A stretch of DNA of 64,000 nucleotides, from positions 85,026 to 149,025 of the forward strand of contig CAZCBX010000004.1 of NCBI GenBank assembly GCA_964497185.1, read 5' to 3'. Position numbers and translations under genes: made by a program. Source of the DNA: CAZCBX01 sp964497185. Lineage in GTDB: Bacteria; Bdellovibrionota_G; JALEGL01; JAGRMV01. Under the pieces are notes generated by a model. It was not told where the DNA came from and did no database searches. It worked only from the letters and a program-made list of their open reading frames with translations. Position 1 is the first letter of the stretch, and each line of letters starts with the position of its first letter. Shown piece by piece: positions 42,571 to 51,601 of the stretch.

Positions 42571-44310
42571 ATGTCCAAGTCTGTTGCAGTGACCAAAGAT
42601 GACGTTATTTCCATGCTCAAAGAGATGGCCATGCTTTTGGAATTATCGGGCGCCAATGGTTTTAAAGTACGCGCTTTCCAAAACGCTGCGCGCACCATGG
42701 AAACTTTTTCCGACTCTCTGGATGAATATGTCCGTGAAGGAAAGTTGACCACCTTATCTGGTATTGGCAAAGGCATTGCGGCTGACATTGCGCATTTTTA
42801 TGAGAATGGACAGCTCGATGTTCTGGAAGAATTAAAAGATGAATTTCCCAGTGGGCTATTTGATTTATTTCGTGTGCCCAATTTGGGACCCAAAAAGATT
42901 AAGGTGCTCTATGAAGAGTTGGGCATTGGTTCGCTTTCTGATTTGGCCTATGCCTGCCAAGAAAATCGCCTGCTGAAACTCAAAGGCTTTGGTCAAAAAA
43001 GCCAAGATAAAATTTTAGAGGGCGTACGCTTTTTGGAACAAAATGCGGGACAACATCGGTATCACCAAGCTTATGCACAGGTGCGCGCGTTGGTGGATCA
43101 AATGCAAGCTTGGCCCGACGTTCAACAGATATCCATCGCGGGCAGTTTGCGACGAAAAAAAGAAGTGGTCAAAGATGCCGACATCCTTTGCAGTTCAACC
43201 AAACCATCGCAAGTGATGAAAAAATTTACGTCCCTGCAAGAAGTGCAAAGTATCATTGCGTCGGGCGATACCAAAACCAGCATTCAAACCAAAGAAGGGA
43301 TGCAGGTTGATTTAAGGGTGGTTGCGCCAGAAGATTACGCGACAGCTTTGCACCACTTTACCGGTAGCAAAGAGCACAATACGTTGCTGCGTAGCCGCGC
43401 CAAAAAAAGAGGCATGAAAATCAACGAATATGGCGTTTTCGAAGGTGATACCAAATTAACCATTGAAAGTGAAGCCGAGTTGTTTAAGGCGCTGGATTTG
43501 GAATTCATCGAGCCAGAACTCCGTGAGGGGTTACAAGAAATCCAATGGGCTGAAAACGACAAGCTACCCAACCTTGTTACCGAGCAGGACATTCAAGGCT
43601 TTTTTCACATGCATACCACCTATAGCGATGGCAAACACTCTCTCGAAGAGATGGTACAAGCCGCCATTGAAAAAGGGTATCAATACATGGGCGTATCGGA
43701 TCACAGTCAAACTGCTTTTTATGCGCATGGCTTAAAAAAAGCCGACATCAAAAAACAGCACGAGGAAATTGATCAACTTCAAAAAAAATACAAAGACATT
43801 CGCATTTTTAAGGGCATTGAATCCGATATATTACCTGATGGCAGTTTGGACTATTCCGATGATGTGCTTCAAACATTTGATTTTGTGATCGGCTCCGTGC
43901 ATGCCAATTTTCAAATGGATCAAAACAAAATGACCGAGCGTTGCATGAAAGCATTGGAAAACCCCTATTTAACCATGCTGGGTCATCCCACGGGGCGCAT
44001 TTTGCTTGGACGAAAACCTTTCGCCATTGACATGCATCGGCTGATCGATCGCGCTGCCAGTTTGGGAAAAATCATTGAACTCAACGCCAGCCCATACCGA
44101 CTCGACATTGACTGGCGCCTGCTGCCGCACCTCATTGAAAAAGGTGGCATGATCTCCATTAATCCAGACGCGCACAGCATAGAAGGCATTGATCATGTGA
44201 AATATGGTGTGCATGTTGCGCGCAAGGGTGGTGTGGAAGCCAAGCATGTTTTGAATACGTTGCCCTTGGATCAAATGGAGCAAAGACTTGAAGAAATCCG
44301 AAAGGCATAA
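42571..44310 (+). CDS. polX: DNA polymerase X family protein with PHP domain
   Basis: PolX combines gap-filling polymerase beta activity with a PHP-type 3'-5' exonuclease for base-excision repair. The protein is 579 residues from ATG 42571; earlier in-frame starts exist back to 42535. It shows an N-terminal HhH region (LSGIGKGIAADIAHF, VPNLGPKKIKVLYEELG), the nucleotidyltransferase core ISIAGSLRRKKEVVKDADILCS, and the PHP domain (FHMHTTYSDGKHSLEEM, GVSDHSQTAFY, GHPTGRIL). It overlaps nth, a fitting repair partner. Confidence 0.94.
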   Translation: MSKSVAVTKDDVISMLKEMAMLLELSGANGFKVRAFQNAARTMETFSDSLDEYVREGKLTTLSGIGKGIAADIAHFYENGQLDVLEELKDEFPSGLFDLFRVPNLGPKKIKVLYEELGIGSLSDLAYACQENRLLKLKGFGQKSQDKILEGVRFLEQNAGQHRYHQAYAQVRALVDQMQAWPDVQQISIAGSLRRKKEVVKDADILCSSTKPSQVMKKFTSLQEVQSIIASGDTKTSIQTKEGMQVDLRVVAPEDYATALHHFTGSKEHNTLLRSRAKKRGMKINEYGVFEGDTKLTIESEAELFKALDLEFIEPELREGLQEIQWAENDKLPNLVTEQDIQGFFHMHTTYSDGKHSLEEMVQAAIEKGYQYMGVSDHSQTAFYAHGLKKADIKKQHEEIDQLQKKYKDIRIFKGIESDILPDGSLDYSDDVLQTFDFVIGSVHANFQMDQNKMTERCMKALENPYLTMLGHPTGRILLGRKPFAIDMHRLIDRAASLGKIIELNASPYRLDIDWRLLPHLIEKGGMISINPDAHSIEGIDHVKYGVHVARKGGVEAKHVLNTLPLDQMEQRLEEIRKA

Positions 44311-44920
44311 TGCAATTTTAAAAAAGCTGGCTCAGCTTTTTCCAGATCCAGACTGTGCGCTGGATCACGATACACCTTATCAATTGTTGATGGCCACCAT
44401 CTTGTCTGCCCAATGCACCGATGTGCGCGTCAATAAAGTGACCCCGGCTTTGTTTGAAGCCTATCCCACGGCAGAAAAAGCAGCCAACGCCGATGTGTCC
44501 GATGTGGAAGCGTTGGTTCGGTCGACGGGGTTTTACCGAAGCAAAGCCAAGTCCATTGTATCGAGTTCACAAGACATCGTAGAAAAACACAACGGTGCTT
44601 TGCCTCAAACCATGAAAGAACTGACCGCACTTCGCGGGGTGGGCCGCAAAACCGCCAACGTTGTGTTGGGCAATGCATTTGGTATCAACGTCGGCGTGGT
44701 GGTGGACACCCACGTGGGAAGGTTGTCCAGACGTTTGGGTTTGACCAAGCACAAAGATGCGGTTCGAATTGAAAAAGATTTAATGAAAATTGTGCCCCAA
44801 GAGGATTGGACCGTGTTTTCTCATCGGATGATCATGCACGGTCGCCAAACGTGCAAAAGTCAAAACCCAAAATGTGATCAATGCGCATTGTCTACGCTCT
44901 GTCCAAGCGCTTTTTTGTAG
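44288..44920 (+). CDS. nth: Endonuclease III
   Basis: Nth is a DNA glycosylase/AP lyase for oxidised pyrimidines. The 210-residue protein starts at TTG 44288, inside the end of polX. Alignment to the E. coli N-terminus supports this start, and no ATG is available in frame. The catalytic Lys121 (LRGVGRKTANVVLG) and Asp140 (VVDTHVGRLSRRLGLT) are present. The 4Fe-4S ligands form a C-x6-C-x2-C-x5-C pattern at the C-terminus (CKSQNPKCDQCALSTLC). Confidence 0.96.
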   Translation: MKKSERHNAILKKLAQLFPDPDCALDHDTPYQLLMATILSAQCTDVRVNKVTPALFEAYPTAEKAANADVSDVEALVRSTGFYRSKAKSIVSSSQDIVEKHNGALPQTMKELTALRGVGRKTANVVLGNAFGINVGVVVDTHVGRLSRRLGLTKHKDAVRIEKDLMKIVPQEDWTVFSHRMIMHGRQTCKSQNPKCDQCALSTLCPSAFL

Positions 44921-44969
44921 TTTTCTTTATTGGTCTCGGCTCAGGTTCTTATCGATCCGATGTTAAGAG

Positions 44970-45422
44970 TTAGCGAGCCAGCGCGTAAGAGGTCGGGGAT
45001 GGGGTTACAGGATACAATGCGCGAATTTGATCTTGCAACCAAGACACGGACTGAAATGCTTGCACGGGTGAATCTTTTTCTGCTTGGGTGTCTTGTTGAA
45101 TCATGTCCATCAACATCGCGCTATCAACATTAAATTCTTTTTCGGCAATGTGATTCATTTCAATTAAATACGACCAGCAATTTTGTCCTTGTTCTTTTTG
45201 GGCCAAAGCTCGGGTTTCGACCGAAGGAAAAATGACTTCATCCAGCGAGGAAGCACGCTGGGCAAGTACCACTTCAATTTCATGGGTGGAAATTTTCTGC
45301 GCTTGCAAAAGGTCCATGCAAGTTTTGGCTTGGCTGACGGTAAAAAGTTCGACATCATCACTCCAAGCGGTTGTGTGAAATAAAAGACCCATAAGGGCCA
45401 TGATCAACGATGTTTTTTTCAT
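44970..45422 (-). CDS. Secreted protein of unknown function
   Basis: From ATG 45422 (AGGAG upstream) the protein is 150 residues with a signal peptide ending near TTAWS-DD. The mature part is helical and acidic with two cysteines (KTCMDL and NCWSYL). I do not recognise it. It sits between nth and recQ, convergent with nth. Confidence 0.7.
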   Translation of the reverse strand: MKKTSLIMALMGLLFHTTAWSDDVELFTVSQAKTCMDLLQAQKISTHEIEVVLAQRASSLDEVIFPSVETRALAQKEQGQNCWSYLIEMNHIAEKEFNVDSAMLMDMIQQDTQAEKDSPVQAFQSVSWLQDQIRALYPVTPSPTSYALAR

Positions 45423-45502
45423 ATCGATTTCTCCTGGGCTGCAATATATACAGGCCAACGCACAAAAGTCAATAGCGTAACTATTTGATTTTAATATATT
45501 TT

Positions 45503-47335
45503 TTAAGAATTAACGGAGTTTTGAGCCAAAAGCATCGGCCGAACGATCGAAAAATATTTTTCGCACTTTTGTTTGCCAATGCCATGAACCAACAAAAAGT
45601 CTTCCTGGGTTTGAGGTTTAAGGCGCACCATGTCTCGCAACGTCTTGTTGGAAAAAATCATATAGCTGGGAATGTTTTTCTGTGCTGCGAGCTCGCGTCG
45701 CAGGGCCACTAGATCATCATACAGGGCTTGTTCGGCTGGACCAAAATCAACCGCAGCCGTTTCTCGACGCGCTTTTTTGCGTGCGGCGGTGGTTTCTTGT
45801 TTTGGTTTTTGCATTTGCAGTGTCACTTCCCCTTTGAGCAAGGGCCAGCTTTCGTTCGTAAGCGCCAAAGTTTTGTATTCGACATTGCCATAGGCGATCA
45901 TTCCTTTGGCCAACAATGTTTGAAATAACATGGACCAAGTATTGGCAGGTATATCTTTGCCCACCCCATACACGGAAAGGCCATCATGTTTGCGCTGTAA
46001 AATTTTTTGAGATTTGGAACCGCGCAAAACATCCACAACATAGTTGTAGCCGAACGTTTGGCCCGTTCGATACACGGCCGACAAAAACATTTGTGCTTCA
46101 CGGGTGGCATCCACAGCATCAAACTCGTCCATGCAAATGTCACAGTTGCCACAGGGCGCATCCAGTTTTTGATCAAAGTAACCAAGTAACTGCTGGCGCC
46201 GACAAGCGGTGGTTTGGCAAAGAGAAAAAATCGCCCCGAGTTTGGCCAGGCTTAGTTCTTTGTATGCATCATGCGCATCGGATTGGTCGATAAAGTATTT
46301 GTTCTGGGCCCAGTCGCCGCCGCTAAAAAGCATCCAGGCTTCTGCTGGGTCGCCATCCCGACCCGCGCGCCCCGTTTCTTGGTAATAATTTTCAATGTTT
46401 TTGGGCATGGCCATGTGCACCACATACCGAACATTGGGTTTGTCGATGCCCATACCAAAGGCCAGTGTGGCCACCATAATGATGGGATCTTCTCGTTCAA
46501 ACCGAAGCTGATGTTTGTTTCGCGCCACCGACGACATGCCGCCGTGATAGGGCAAAGCATTGTAACCTTTTTTCTCCAACGCATGGGCTACTTTTTCCAC
46601 ATCTTTCTGCCGGGGACAGTACACAATGCCGGTTTCTTGTGGATAATGTTGATCAATCCACTGGGTGGCTTGCGCAATGCCGTTGCCTTCTCGCATGGCA
46701 ATGCTGTATTTAATATTGGGTCGGTCAAAGCTGGAAAGAAAAAAAGCAGGGTCTTTGAGTCCCAGTTGTTTGGCCACATCGTCTTGCACTTTTTGATCGG
46801 CCGTCGCGGTTAAAGCCAGCCACGGGGTGTGCGCAAACATGCCACGAAGCTGGGCAATTTGTTGATATTCAGGACGAAACTCGTGCCCCCACTGGGATAC
46901 GCAGTGGGCTTCATCAATGGCAATCAAAGAGATGGTGGTCGACGCAATGGCTCGCTGAAAATAACCCGACAAAACCGTCTCGGGGGCCACGTACAAAAGT
47001 TTCAAATGCCCCTCACGAATATCATCAAGCACACGATCGCGTTCTTTATTGCTTAAGCCAGAGTGAAAACAAGCCGATTCCACCCCAAGCTGCACCAACG
47101 CCTGCACCTGATTGTTCATCAGTGAAATCAATGGTGAAATCACCAACGTCATACCCGAAAAACAAAGGGCGGGAATCTGATAACACAATGACTTGCCACC
47201 CCCCGTAGGCATAATCACAAACGCATCCTGTCGGTTTAAAACAGACTCAATCACCGCCGCTTGTTGCATCCGGAAATCATCAAAGCCGAATGTATCGCGC
47301 AAAATCTCTCTGGCTTGATTCATCGTTGCAGGCAT
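45503..47335 (-). CDS. recQ: ATP-dependent DNA helicase RecQ
   Basis: RecQ is a 3'-5' helicase in recombination and replication-fork repair. The 610-residue protein has Walker A MPTGGGKSLCYQIPAL (residues 43-58), the DEAH-type box IAIDEAHCVSQWGHEFRPEY, and motif VI ENYYQETGRAGRDG. The RQC zinc cysteines follow (CQTTACRR...CGNCDIC), then a C-terminal HRDC domain (YDDLVALRRELAAQ). Complete and of normal length. Confidence 0.97.
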   Translation of the reverse strand: MPATMNQAREILRDTFGFDDFRMQQAAVIESVLNRQDAFVIMPTGGGKSLCYQIPALCFSGMTLVISPLISLMNNQVQALVQLGVESACFHSGLSNKERDRVLDDIREGHLKLLYVAPETVLSGYFQRAIASTTISLIAIDEAHCVSQWGHEFRPEYQQIAQLRGMFAHTPWLALTATADQKVQDDVAKQLGLKDPAFFLSSFDRPNIKYSIAMREGNGIAQATQWIDQHYPQETGIVYCPRQKDVEKVAHALEKKGYNALPYHGGMSSVARNKHQLRFEREDPIIMVATLAFGMGIDKPNVRYVVHMAMPKNIENYYQETGRAGRDGDPAEAWMLFSGGDWAQNKYFIDQSDAHDAYKELSLAKLGAIFSLCQTTACRRQQLLGYFDQKLDAPCGNCDICMDEFDAVDATREAQMFLSAVYRTGQTFGYNYVVDVLRGSKSQKILQRKHDGLSVYGVGKDIPANTWSMLFQTLLAKGMIAYGNVEYKTLALTNESWPLLKGEVTLQMQKPKQETTAARKKARRETAAVDFGPAEQALYDDLVALRRELAAQKNIPSYMIFSNKTLRDMVRLKPQTQEDFLLVHGIGKQKCEKYFSIVRPMLLAQNSVNS

Positions 47336-47722
47336 AGGCTATCCTTATCTACTTTTGCTCAAAATTGGAAAAAACTTTGAGGATTTCCCTGTTTTGCTTG
47401 TGCAAACACCCCACGTGCTTGAAATTTATAGATTGACTTCGATGCACGTTGGGCTGGTAGCAGTGGTGGTTTTCAAGTATGGGTTCATGGTGGCAATCCT
47501 TTGTTCAATGAATGTTGTTTGTTCTGCCTAACCATCAAAGCAAGGGCGATGCCAGCCAGGTAAAATTTTAACCCATTAAAATCATTGAATTTTAAATTCT
47601 GTGGTGGGGGGCCGTTTTATTTTCGGTCGGTGGCAAAATAGGCTTGAATCCATGGATACGGTTCTTCATTGGGGCAACACCAGGCGTTGACAGATCGGTG
47701 CTTTTACACATACATACAATGC
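47336..47722. other. 387-bp intergenic region between divergent recQ and the CBS-like gene
   Basis: I find no reading frame, tRNA or repeat here. The only candidate signal is TTGACA at 47687 with TACATA at 47711 just before the CBS-like gene (listed separately). Confidence 0.5.
47687..47716 (+). promoter_or_regulatory. Possible promoter producing a near-leaderless CBS-like mRNA
   Basis: A perfect TTGACA (47687-47692) and TACATA (47711-47716) are 18 bases apart. Transcription would start at or next to the ATG at 47723. No Shine-Dalgarno precedes that ATG. Confidence 0.4.
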
Positions 47723-48709
47723 ATGCACACTCAGATTTACCGTTCCATCGTTGAGGCCATTGGCCATACACCCATGGTTGAACTACAGCGCATTGGCAGG
47801 GATATGCCGCATACGTTTTACGTTAAAGTCGAGTCCATGAACCCTGGTGGGTCCATCAAAGATCGTTTGGCCTATGGCATGATCGACCAGGCCGTGCGTG
47901 AGGGCAAACTGGGAGATGGTGGCACCATCATCGAAACCACGTCCGGCAACACAGGCATGGGGTTGGCCATGATTGCCTCTGCCAAGGGATTTAAAGCGTT
48001 GTTTACTGTACCCGACAAAGTCTCCAAAGAAAAAATTGCCATGTTGGAGGCGATGGGTGCCAAAGTGGTGGTTTGCCCTTCGGTCAAGCACGATCATCCA
48101 GATAGCTATTACAATGTGGCCAAGCGGTTGGCGCAGACCACCCCCAATTCATTTTATTGCAATCAATACGAAAACATGGCCAACCCAGATGCACATTTTC
48201 GATACACGGGCCCTGAGCTCTATGAGCAGTTGGATGGGCAACTGGACTATTTTGTATGTTGTGTAGGCACGGGTGGCACCATCAGCGGGGTATCTCGTTA
48301 TATGAAATCACAGAATGCCGGCATCCAAACAGTGGGTGTCGATCCGGTGGGGTCTGTGTACTACGACTATTTTCGATCGGGCGAGCTAAAGCCTCAAACC
48401 AAAAAATACAAAATTGAAGGCATGGGCAAAGATTTTATTCCAGGCGCTTTGGACACGAACTTATTGGACGATATGGTTCAAGTCAGCGATGCGCAAGCCT
48501 TTGACATGACACGCCGACTGGCCCAAGAAGAAGGAATTTTTGTTGGGGGCTCTTCCGGAGCCGCGGTGGCGGGCATGCTTGCCTATGCGCAAAACATTCA
48601 AGAACCCAAACGCATGATGACCATCCTGCCCGACAGCGGCACAAAATACCTATCCAAAATCTTCGACGATTCGTGGATGCAAGCCCAAGGATTTGTTGAG
48701 AGCGTGTAG
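47723..48709 (+). CDS. Cystathionine beta-synthase-like PLP enzyme (no CBS domains)
   Basis: The 328-residue fold-type II PLP enzyme has the lysine segment NPGGSIKDRLAYG, the SGNTGMGLAMIA loop and VGTGGTISGVSRY. Several segments match cystathionine beta-synthase better than cysteine synthase: VPDKVSKEKIAMLEAMGA, DSYYNVAKRLAQTTPNSFYCNQY, VGVDPVGS, IEGMGKDFIP, and SKIFDDSWMQAQGF at the end. It would join serine and homocysteine, or use O-acetylserine as a cysteine synthase. The regulatory CBS-domain pair of the animal enzyme is absent. Confidence 0.88.
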   Translation: MHTQIYRSIVEAIGHTPMVELQRIGRDMPHTFYVKVESMNPGGSIKDRLAYGMIDQAVREGKLGDGGTIIETTSGNTGMGLAMIASAKGFKALFTVPDKVSKEKIAMLEAMGAKVVVCPSVKHDHPDSYYNVAKRLAQTTPNSFYCNQYENMANPDAHFRYTGPELYEQLDGQLDYFVCCVGTGGTISGVSRYMKSQNAGIQTVGVDPVGSVYYDYFRSGELKPQTKKYKIEGMGKDFIPGALDTNLLDDMVQVSDAQAFDMTRRLAQEEGIFVGGSSGAAVAGMLAYAQNIQEPKRMMTILPDSGTKYLSKIFDDSWMQAQGFVESV

Positions 48710-48734
48710 CCTGGCCTATCATATCAGCCATACT

Positions 48735-49736
48735 TTAATATTGATTAAGGATTATGTTGGAAAGAATTTCCAATAGTTTTTGTGTGTCTAAAAAATAATT
48801 TGGATAGGATTGTTGTATTTTTTCTAGGTCCTCAATGTTTACAAATACAATGTTTTTTTGCTCGCCTTTTTTTAGAGCCAATTCTCTTTCGGTATAGATT
48901 TTTATAGCTATATCCAGATCCTTTTTATTAAAAATTTCTACCCTGGTCGTTTGATCTTTAAGATTGAGTTCCAAAATGGCATATTTACCTGTTTTACCGG
49001 TTGCATTGAATTTTGAAACCACGACTTCAATTCCATTTGTGGCTGCATTTAGTCTTTCAATGACTTGTAGTTTTCGAATTGTTTTTTTTAGCTTTGATAC
49101 GATTTGCTTTTCACTATGTTTCTCGTAAATTTTTGGAGGGATGCAGTTTTCTCTGATCGCGAAGAAGGAACTAAGAAGTAAGAAAAAATCCTTCCATTGC
49201 GTTTCACCTTCTCCCGTTTTAAAAGAAGTTTCTTGAAGTTGACCATATATTTCCACGGCCGTTGCCCAAATGTGCTCAAGCTCCGTTCTTAATTGAATTT
49301 CAATTAAGGTGGACTGTGCGTTTTGATAAACTAAGTGCATACTCCGATAACCATCACTCTTTGGTGTTGAATGATAATCATCGAGTCTTTTTAATTTATT
49401 TCTTGTGGATTGACTTCTTAGCCTGCGATGGGCTTCGATCAATGCTGTTGGATTTTTAAATACCGCACGCACCCCCGCAATGTCTTGAATCGTGCTCAAG
49501 CGCATGGTTTTAAATCGTTTGAGTTTAATTTGAATAGATTCAATTCTTTTTAGTCTCCTTGCCAACACAATCAGCTGCTCTTCATCAAGATATGCTTTTA
49601 ACTTGTTGTGGTAATATTCTAAAATAGGAGAAAAGCTATTACGCCACGCAAGCAGTGTTTCAAGATCATCCTGGTTCAAACTTCTTTGTTTTTTTAGCAG
49701 GTCTCCAATTTGATCAATTTTTCGTTTGGTTACCAT
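48735..49736 (-). CDS. RelA/SpoT synthetase-domain protein (single-domain alarmone synthetase or toxSAS-like)
   Basis: The 333-residue protein has a pyrophosphotransferase domain: RLSTIQDIAGVRAVF (Asp85), STPKSDGYRSMHLVY (126-137), and EIQLRTELEHIWATAVE (146-162). There is no HD hydrolase, TGS or ACT domain. A C-terminal region of about 150 residues with NGIEVVVSKFN and YPNYFLDTQ is of a kind seen in accessory RelA/SpoT-domain proteins. It may make (p)ppGpp or be a toxic pyrophosphotransferase. No antitoxin-like partner is adjacent. The gene is more AT-rich than its neighbours, which suggests transfer, and a perfect 34-bp palindrome covers its promoter. Confidence 0.82.
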   Translation of the reverse strand: MVTKRKIDQIGDLLKKQRSLNQDDLETLLAWRNSFSPILEYYHNKLKAYLDEEQLIVLARRLKRIESIQIKLKRFKTMRLSTIQDIAGVRAVFKNPTALIEAHRRLRSQSTRNKLKRLDDYHSTPKSDGYRSMHLVYQNAQSTLIEIQLRTELEHIWATAVEIYGQLQETSFKTGEGETQWKDFFLLLSSFFAIRENCIPPKIYEKHSEKQIVSKLKKTIRKLQVIERLNAATNGIEVVVSKFNATGKTGKYAILELNLKDQTTRVEIFNKKDLDIAIKIYTERELALKKGEQKNIVFVNIEDLEKIQQSYPNYFLDTQKLLEILSNIILNQY

Positions 49737-49752
49737 GCCTTTAGTCTAGCAC

Positions 49753-49786
49753 TATAGCTTTTTTTTCTTAAGAAAAAAAAGCTATA
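49753..49786. promoter_or_regulatory. Perfect 34-bp palindrome upstream of the RelA/SpoT-domain gene
   Basis: The site reads TATAGC, eight T, CTTAAG, eight A, GCTATA, and is its own reverse complement. It lies 17 bases before the ATG. On the minus strand its proximal end supplies a -10-like TATAGT. An operator or a promoter-proximal hairpin is possible. Confidence 0.65.
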
Positions 49787-49917
49787 ATTAATATAAGTTG
49801 CTGATTTTATTATATGCTGATCAATTTTTTTACTTTTTAAAAGTTATTAATAATCAATAAGATTGGCCTGCATGGCAATTGATAAAATGCGTAACCATAA
49901 TCAAAAGATGGACTCGA

Positions 49918-50883
49918 TTACCAGCCCAGCAAATAAGCAAAAATAAGTGGGGCGACGATGGTGGCGTCGGATTCGATGACGTATTTGGGGGTGTCGATGG
50001 CCAGTTTGCCCCATGTGATTTTTTCATTGGGCACGGCGCCCGAGTAGGAGCCGTAGCTGGTTGTTGAATCGCTGATTTGGCAAAAGTAACCCCATAAACG
50101 GGTTGGAATTTCCATGTCTTGTTCCATCATGGGCACCACACAGATGGGAAAATCGCCGGCAATGCCGCCTCCGATTTGGAAAAAACCAATGGAATGATCT
50201 GGGCTGGTGGTGCGATACCATTGAGCCAAGTCCATCATGTATTCAATGCCAGATTTTACAGCGCTGGCGCTGGCTTTTTCTCGGATGCAGAGCGAGGCAA
50301 AAATATTGCCCAAGGTGGAATCTTCCCAGCCGGGCACAAAAAGCGGTAGATTTTTTTCACAGGCCGCCACCAGCCAGCTGTCTTTGACATCAATTTGAGC
50401 TTGTTTTTGAAATTTGTTTTGTCGAATGGCTCGGTAAAAGTATTCATGGGGCAGGTGGCGCTCGCCGTTTTGGCTGCATGCCATCCAGTCTTCCTGCAAA
50501 ATGCCCTGAATTTTGCGCATGGCTTCTTCTTCGGGGATACACGTGTCGGTCACGCGGTTTAAATGCTCTTCCAAAAGGGCTTGTTCGTCCTCTGGACGAA
50601 GGTCACGGTAATAGGGGATGCGTCGGTAATGATCGTGGGCCACCAAATTGAAAATGTCTTCTTCAAGATTGGCACCGGTGCATGAAATGGCATGAATTTT
50701 ATCTTGGCGTATCATTTCGGCCAAGGATTTGCCTAGCTCGGCGGTGCTCATTGCGCCGGCAAGGGTCACGAGCATTTTGCCGTTGTTTTGAAGGTGGGTT
50801 TCATAGCCTTGCGCGGCATCAGCCAAGGCGGCCGCGTTAAAATGCAGATAGTGTTTTTCGATAAATTGACGAATGGTGCTCAT
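49918..50883 (-). CDS. Deoxyhypusine synthase-like protein
   Basis: The 321-residue protein matches the deoxyhypusine synthase fold: ISCTGANLEEDIFNLVAH at the NAD site, LPLFVPGWEDSTLGN, GFFQIGGGIAGDFP, and the C-terminal catalytic-lysine strand ITWGKLAIDTPKYVIESDAT (Lys293, equivalent to the lysine that takes the aminobutyl group). Bacteria lack eIF5A, and bacterial members are thought to use putrescine to form homospermidine or a related product. AAGGAG precedes the ATG. It is divergent from the beta-barrel gene. Confidence 0.88.
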   Translation of the reverse strand: MSTIRQFIEKHYLHFNAAALADAAQGYETHLQNNGKMLVTLAGAMSTAELGKSLAEMIRQDKIHAISCTGANLEEDIFNLVAHDHYRRIPYYRDLRPEDEQALLEEHLNRVTDTCIPEEEAMRKIQGILQEDWMACSQNGERHLPHEYFYRAIRQNKFQKQAQIDVKDSWLVAACEKNLPLFVPGWEDSTLGNIFASLCIREKASASAVKSGIEYMMDLAQWYRTTSPDHSIGFFQIGGGIAGDFPICVVPMMEQDMEIPTRLWGYFCQISDSTTSYGSYSGAVPNEKITWGKLAIDTPKYVIESDATIVAPLIFAYLLGW

Positions 50884-50927
50884 AAAGTCTCCTTGCTGGA
50901 ATATGAAACTGGTGTAATATAAATGGC

Positions 50928-51437
50928 ATGAAAATACAACGATCCCTCTTGATGTTTCTTTTGGTTTTTGGTTTGACCACTGCGGCCCATGCAGGCTTTG
51001 GTATCAAACTCGGTGCATTTACCAGTGGTGGCAACACCAACATTGGCGGCGGCATTATTTACGGCTTGGGTTTGCCCTTAACCGGCTTAACGCTGGAAGC
51101 AGAGCTACAAGGTTTTTACCAAGACGCAGCCACCGATTTGGTTTACTTGCAAGCCAACGCCGGACCATCCTTAAATTTTCAACCCATTCTGTTTCCTGAC
51201 TTCGAGCTCCTTCAACCCTACATCCGTGGCGGCGTGTTGTACGGCGCGCAATTTTATAAAAGCGAGTCAAACATCGACAACCAATACGCACCGGGTGCAT
51301 ATGCTGGTTTGGGCATCACAACCGTTCTGCCGGTGATTTTTCTAAGCGTAGAAGCCAACTACAACTACGTGAACTTCGACTCCCCCATCGACAACGACTT
51401 TTGGACCATATTGGGCACCGTGGGGATTCGTTTGTAG
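50928..51437 (+). CDS. Outer-membrane beta-barrel protein
   Basis: The 169-residue protein has a signal peptide (cleavage near AHA-GF). About eight alternating beta strands with glycine-rich turns follow, and the C-terminal residues are GTVGIRL, a hydrophobic strand end as expected for barrel insertion. It probably forms a small 8-stranded barrel of the OmpA/OprF-like or PagP-like size class. Function unknown. Confidence 0.75.
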   Translation: MKIQRSLLMFLLVFGLTTAAHAGFGIKLGAFTSGGNTNIGGGIIYGLGLPLTGLTLEAELQGFYQDAATDLVYLQANAGPSLNFQPILFPDFELLQPYIRGGVLYGAQFYKSESNIDNQYAPGAYAGLGITTVLPVIFLSVEANYNYVNFDSPIDNDFWTILGTVGIRL

Positions 51438-51544
51438 CGGTTTTTTGTGACGGTTGTTTGAGGTTTAAAAGATGAATTCGTGGGACTTTAGGGCAAACCC
51501 AAAGCTCCCCTGTGCCGCTAACTGATTGGGGTAATAAAAAAAGC

Positions 51545-51569
51545 AGACAAACGCCTCCTGGCGTTTGAC
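51545..51569. repeat. Companion palindrome, copy 3 (inverted)
   Basis: AAACGCC-TCCT-GGCGTTT within AGACAAACGCC...GGCGTTTGAC. On the minus strand the preceding sequence GGGGGTAGGATATAAA matches the flank of copy 1 (GGGGGTAGGG). Confidence 0.75.
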
Positions 51570-51601
51570 TTTATATCCTACCCCCAACCCACAAAATGAG
51601 C

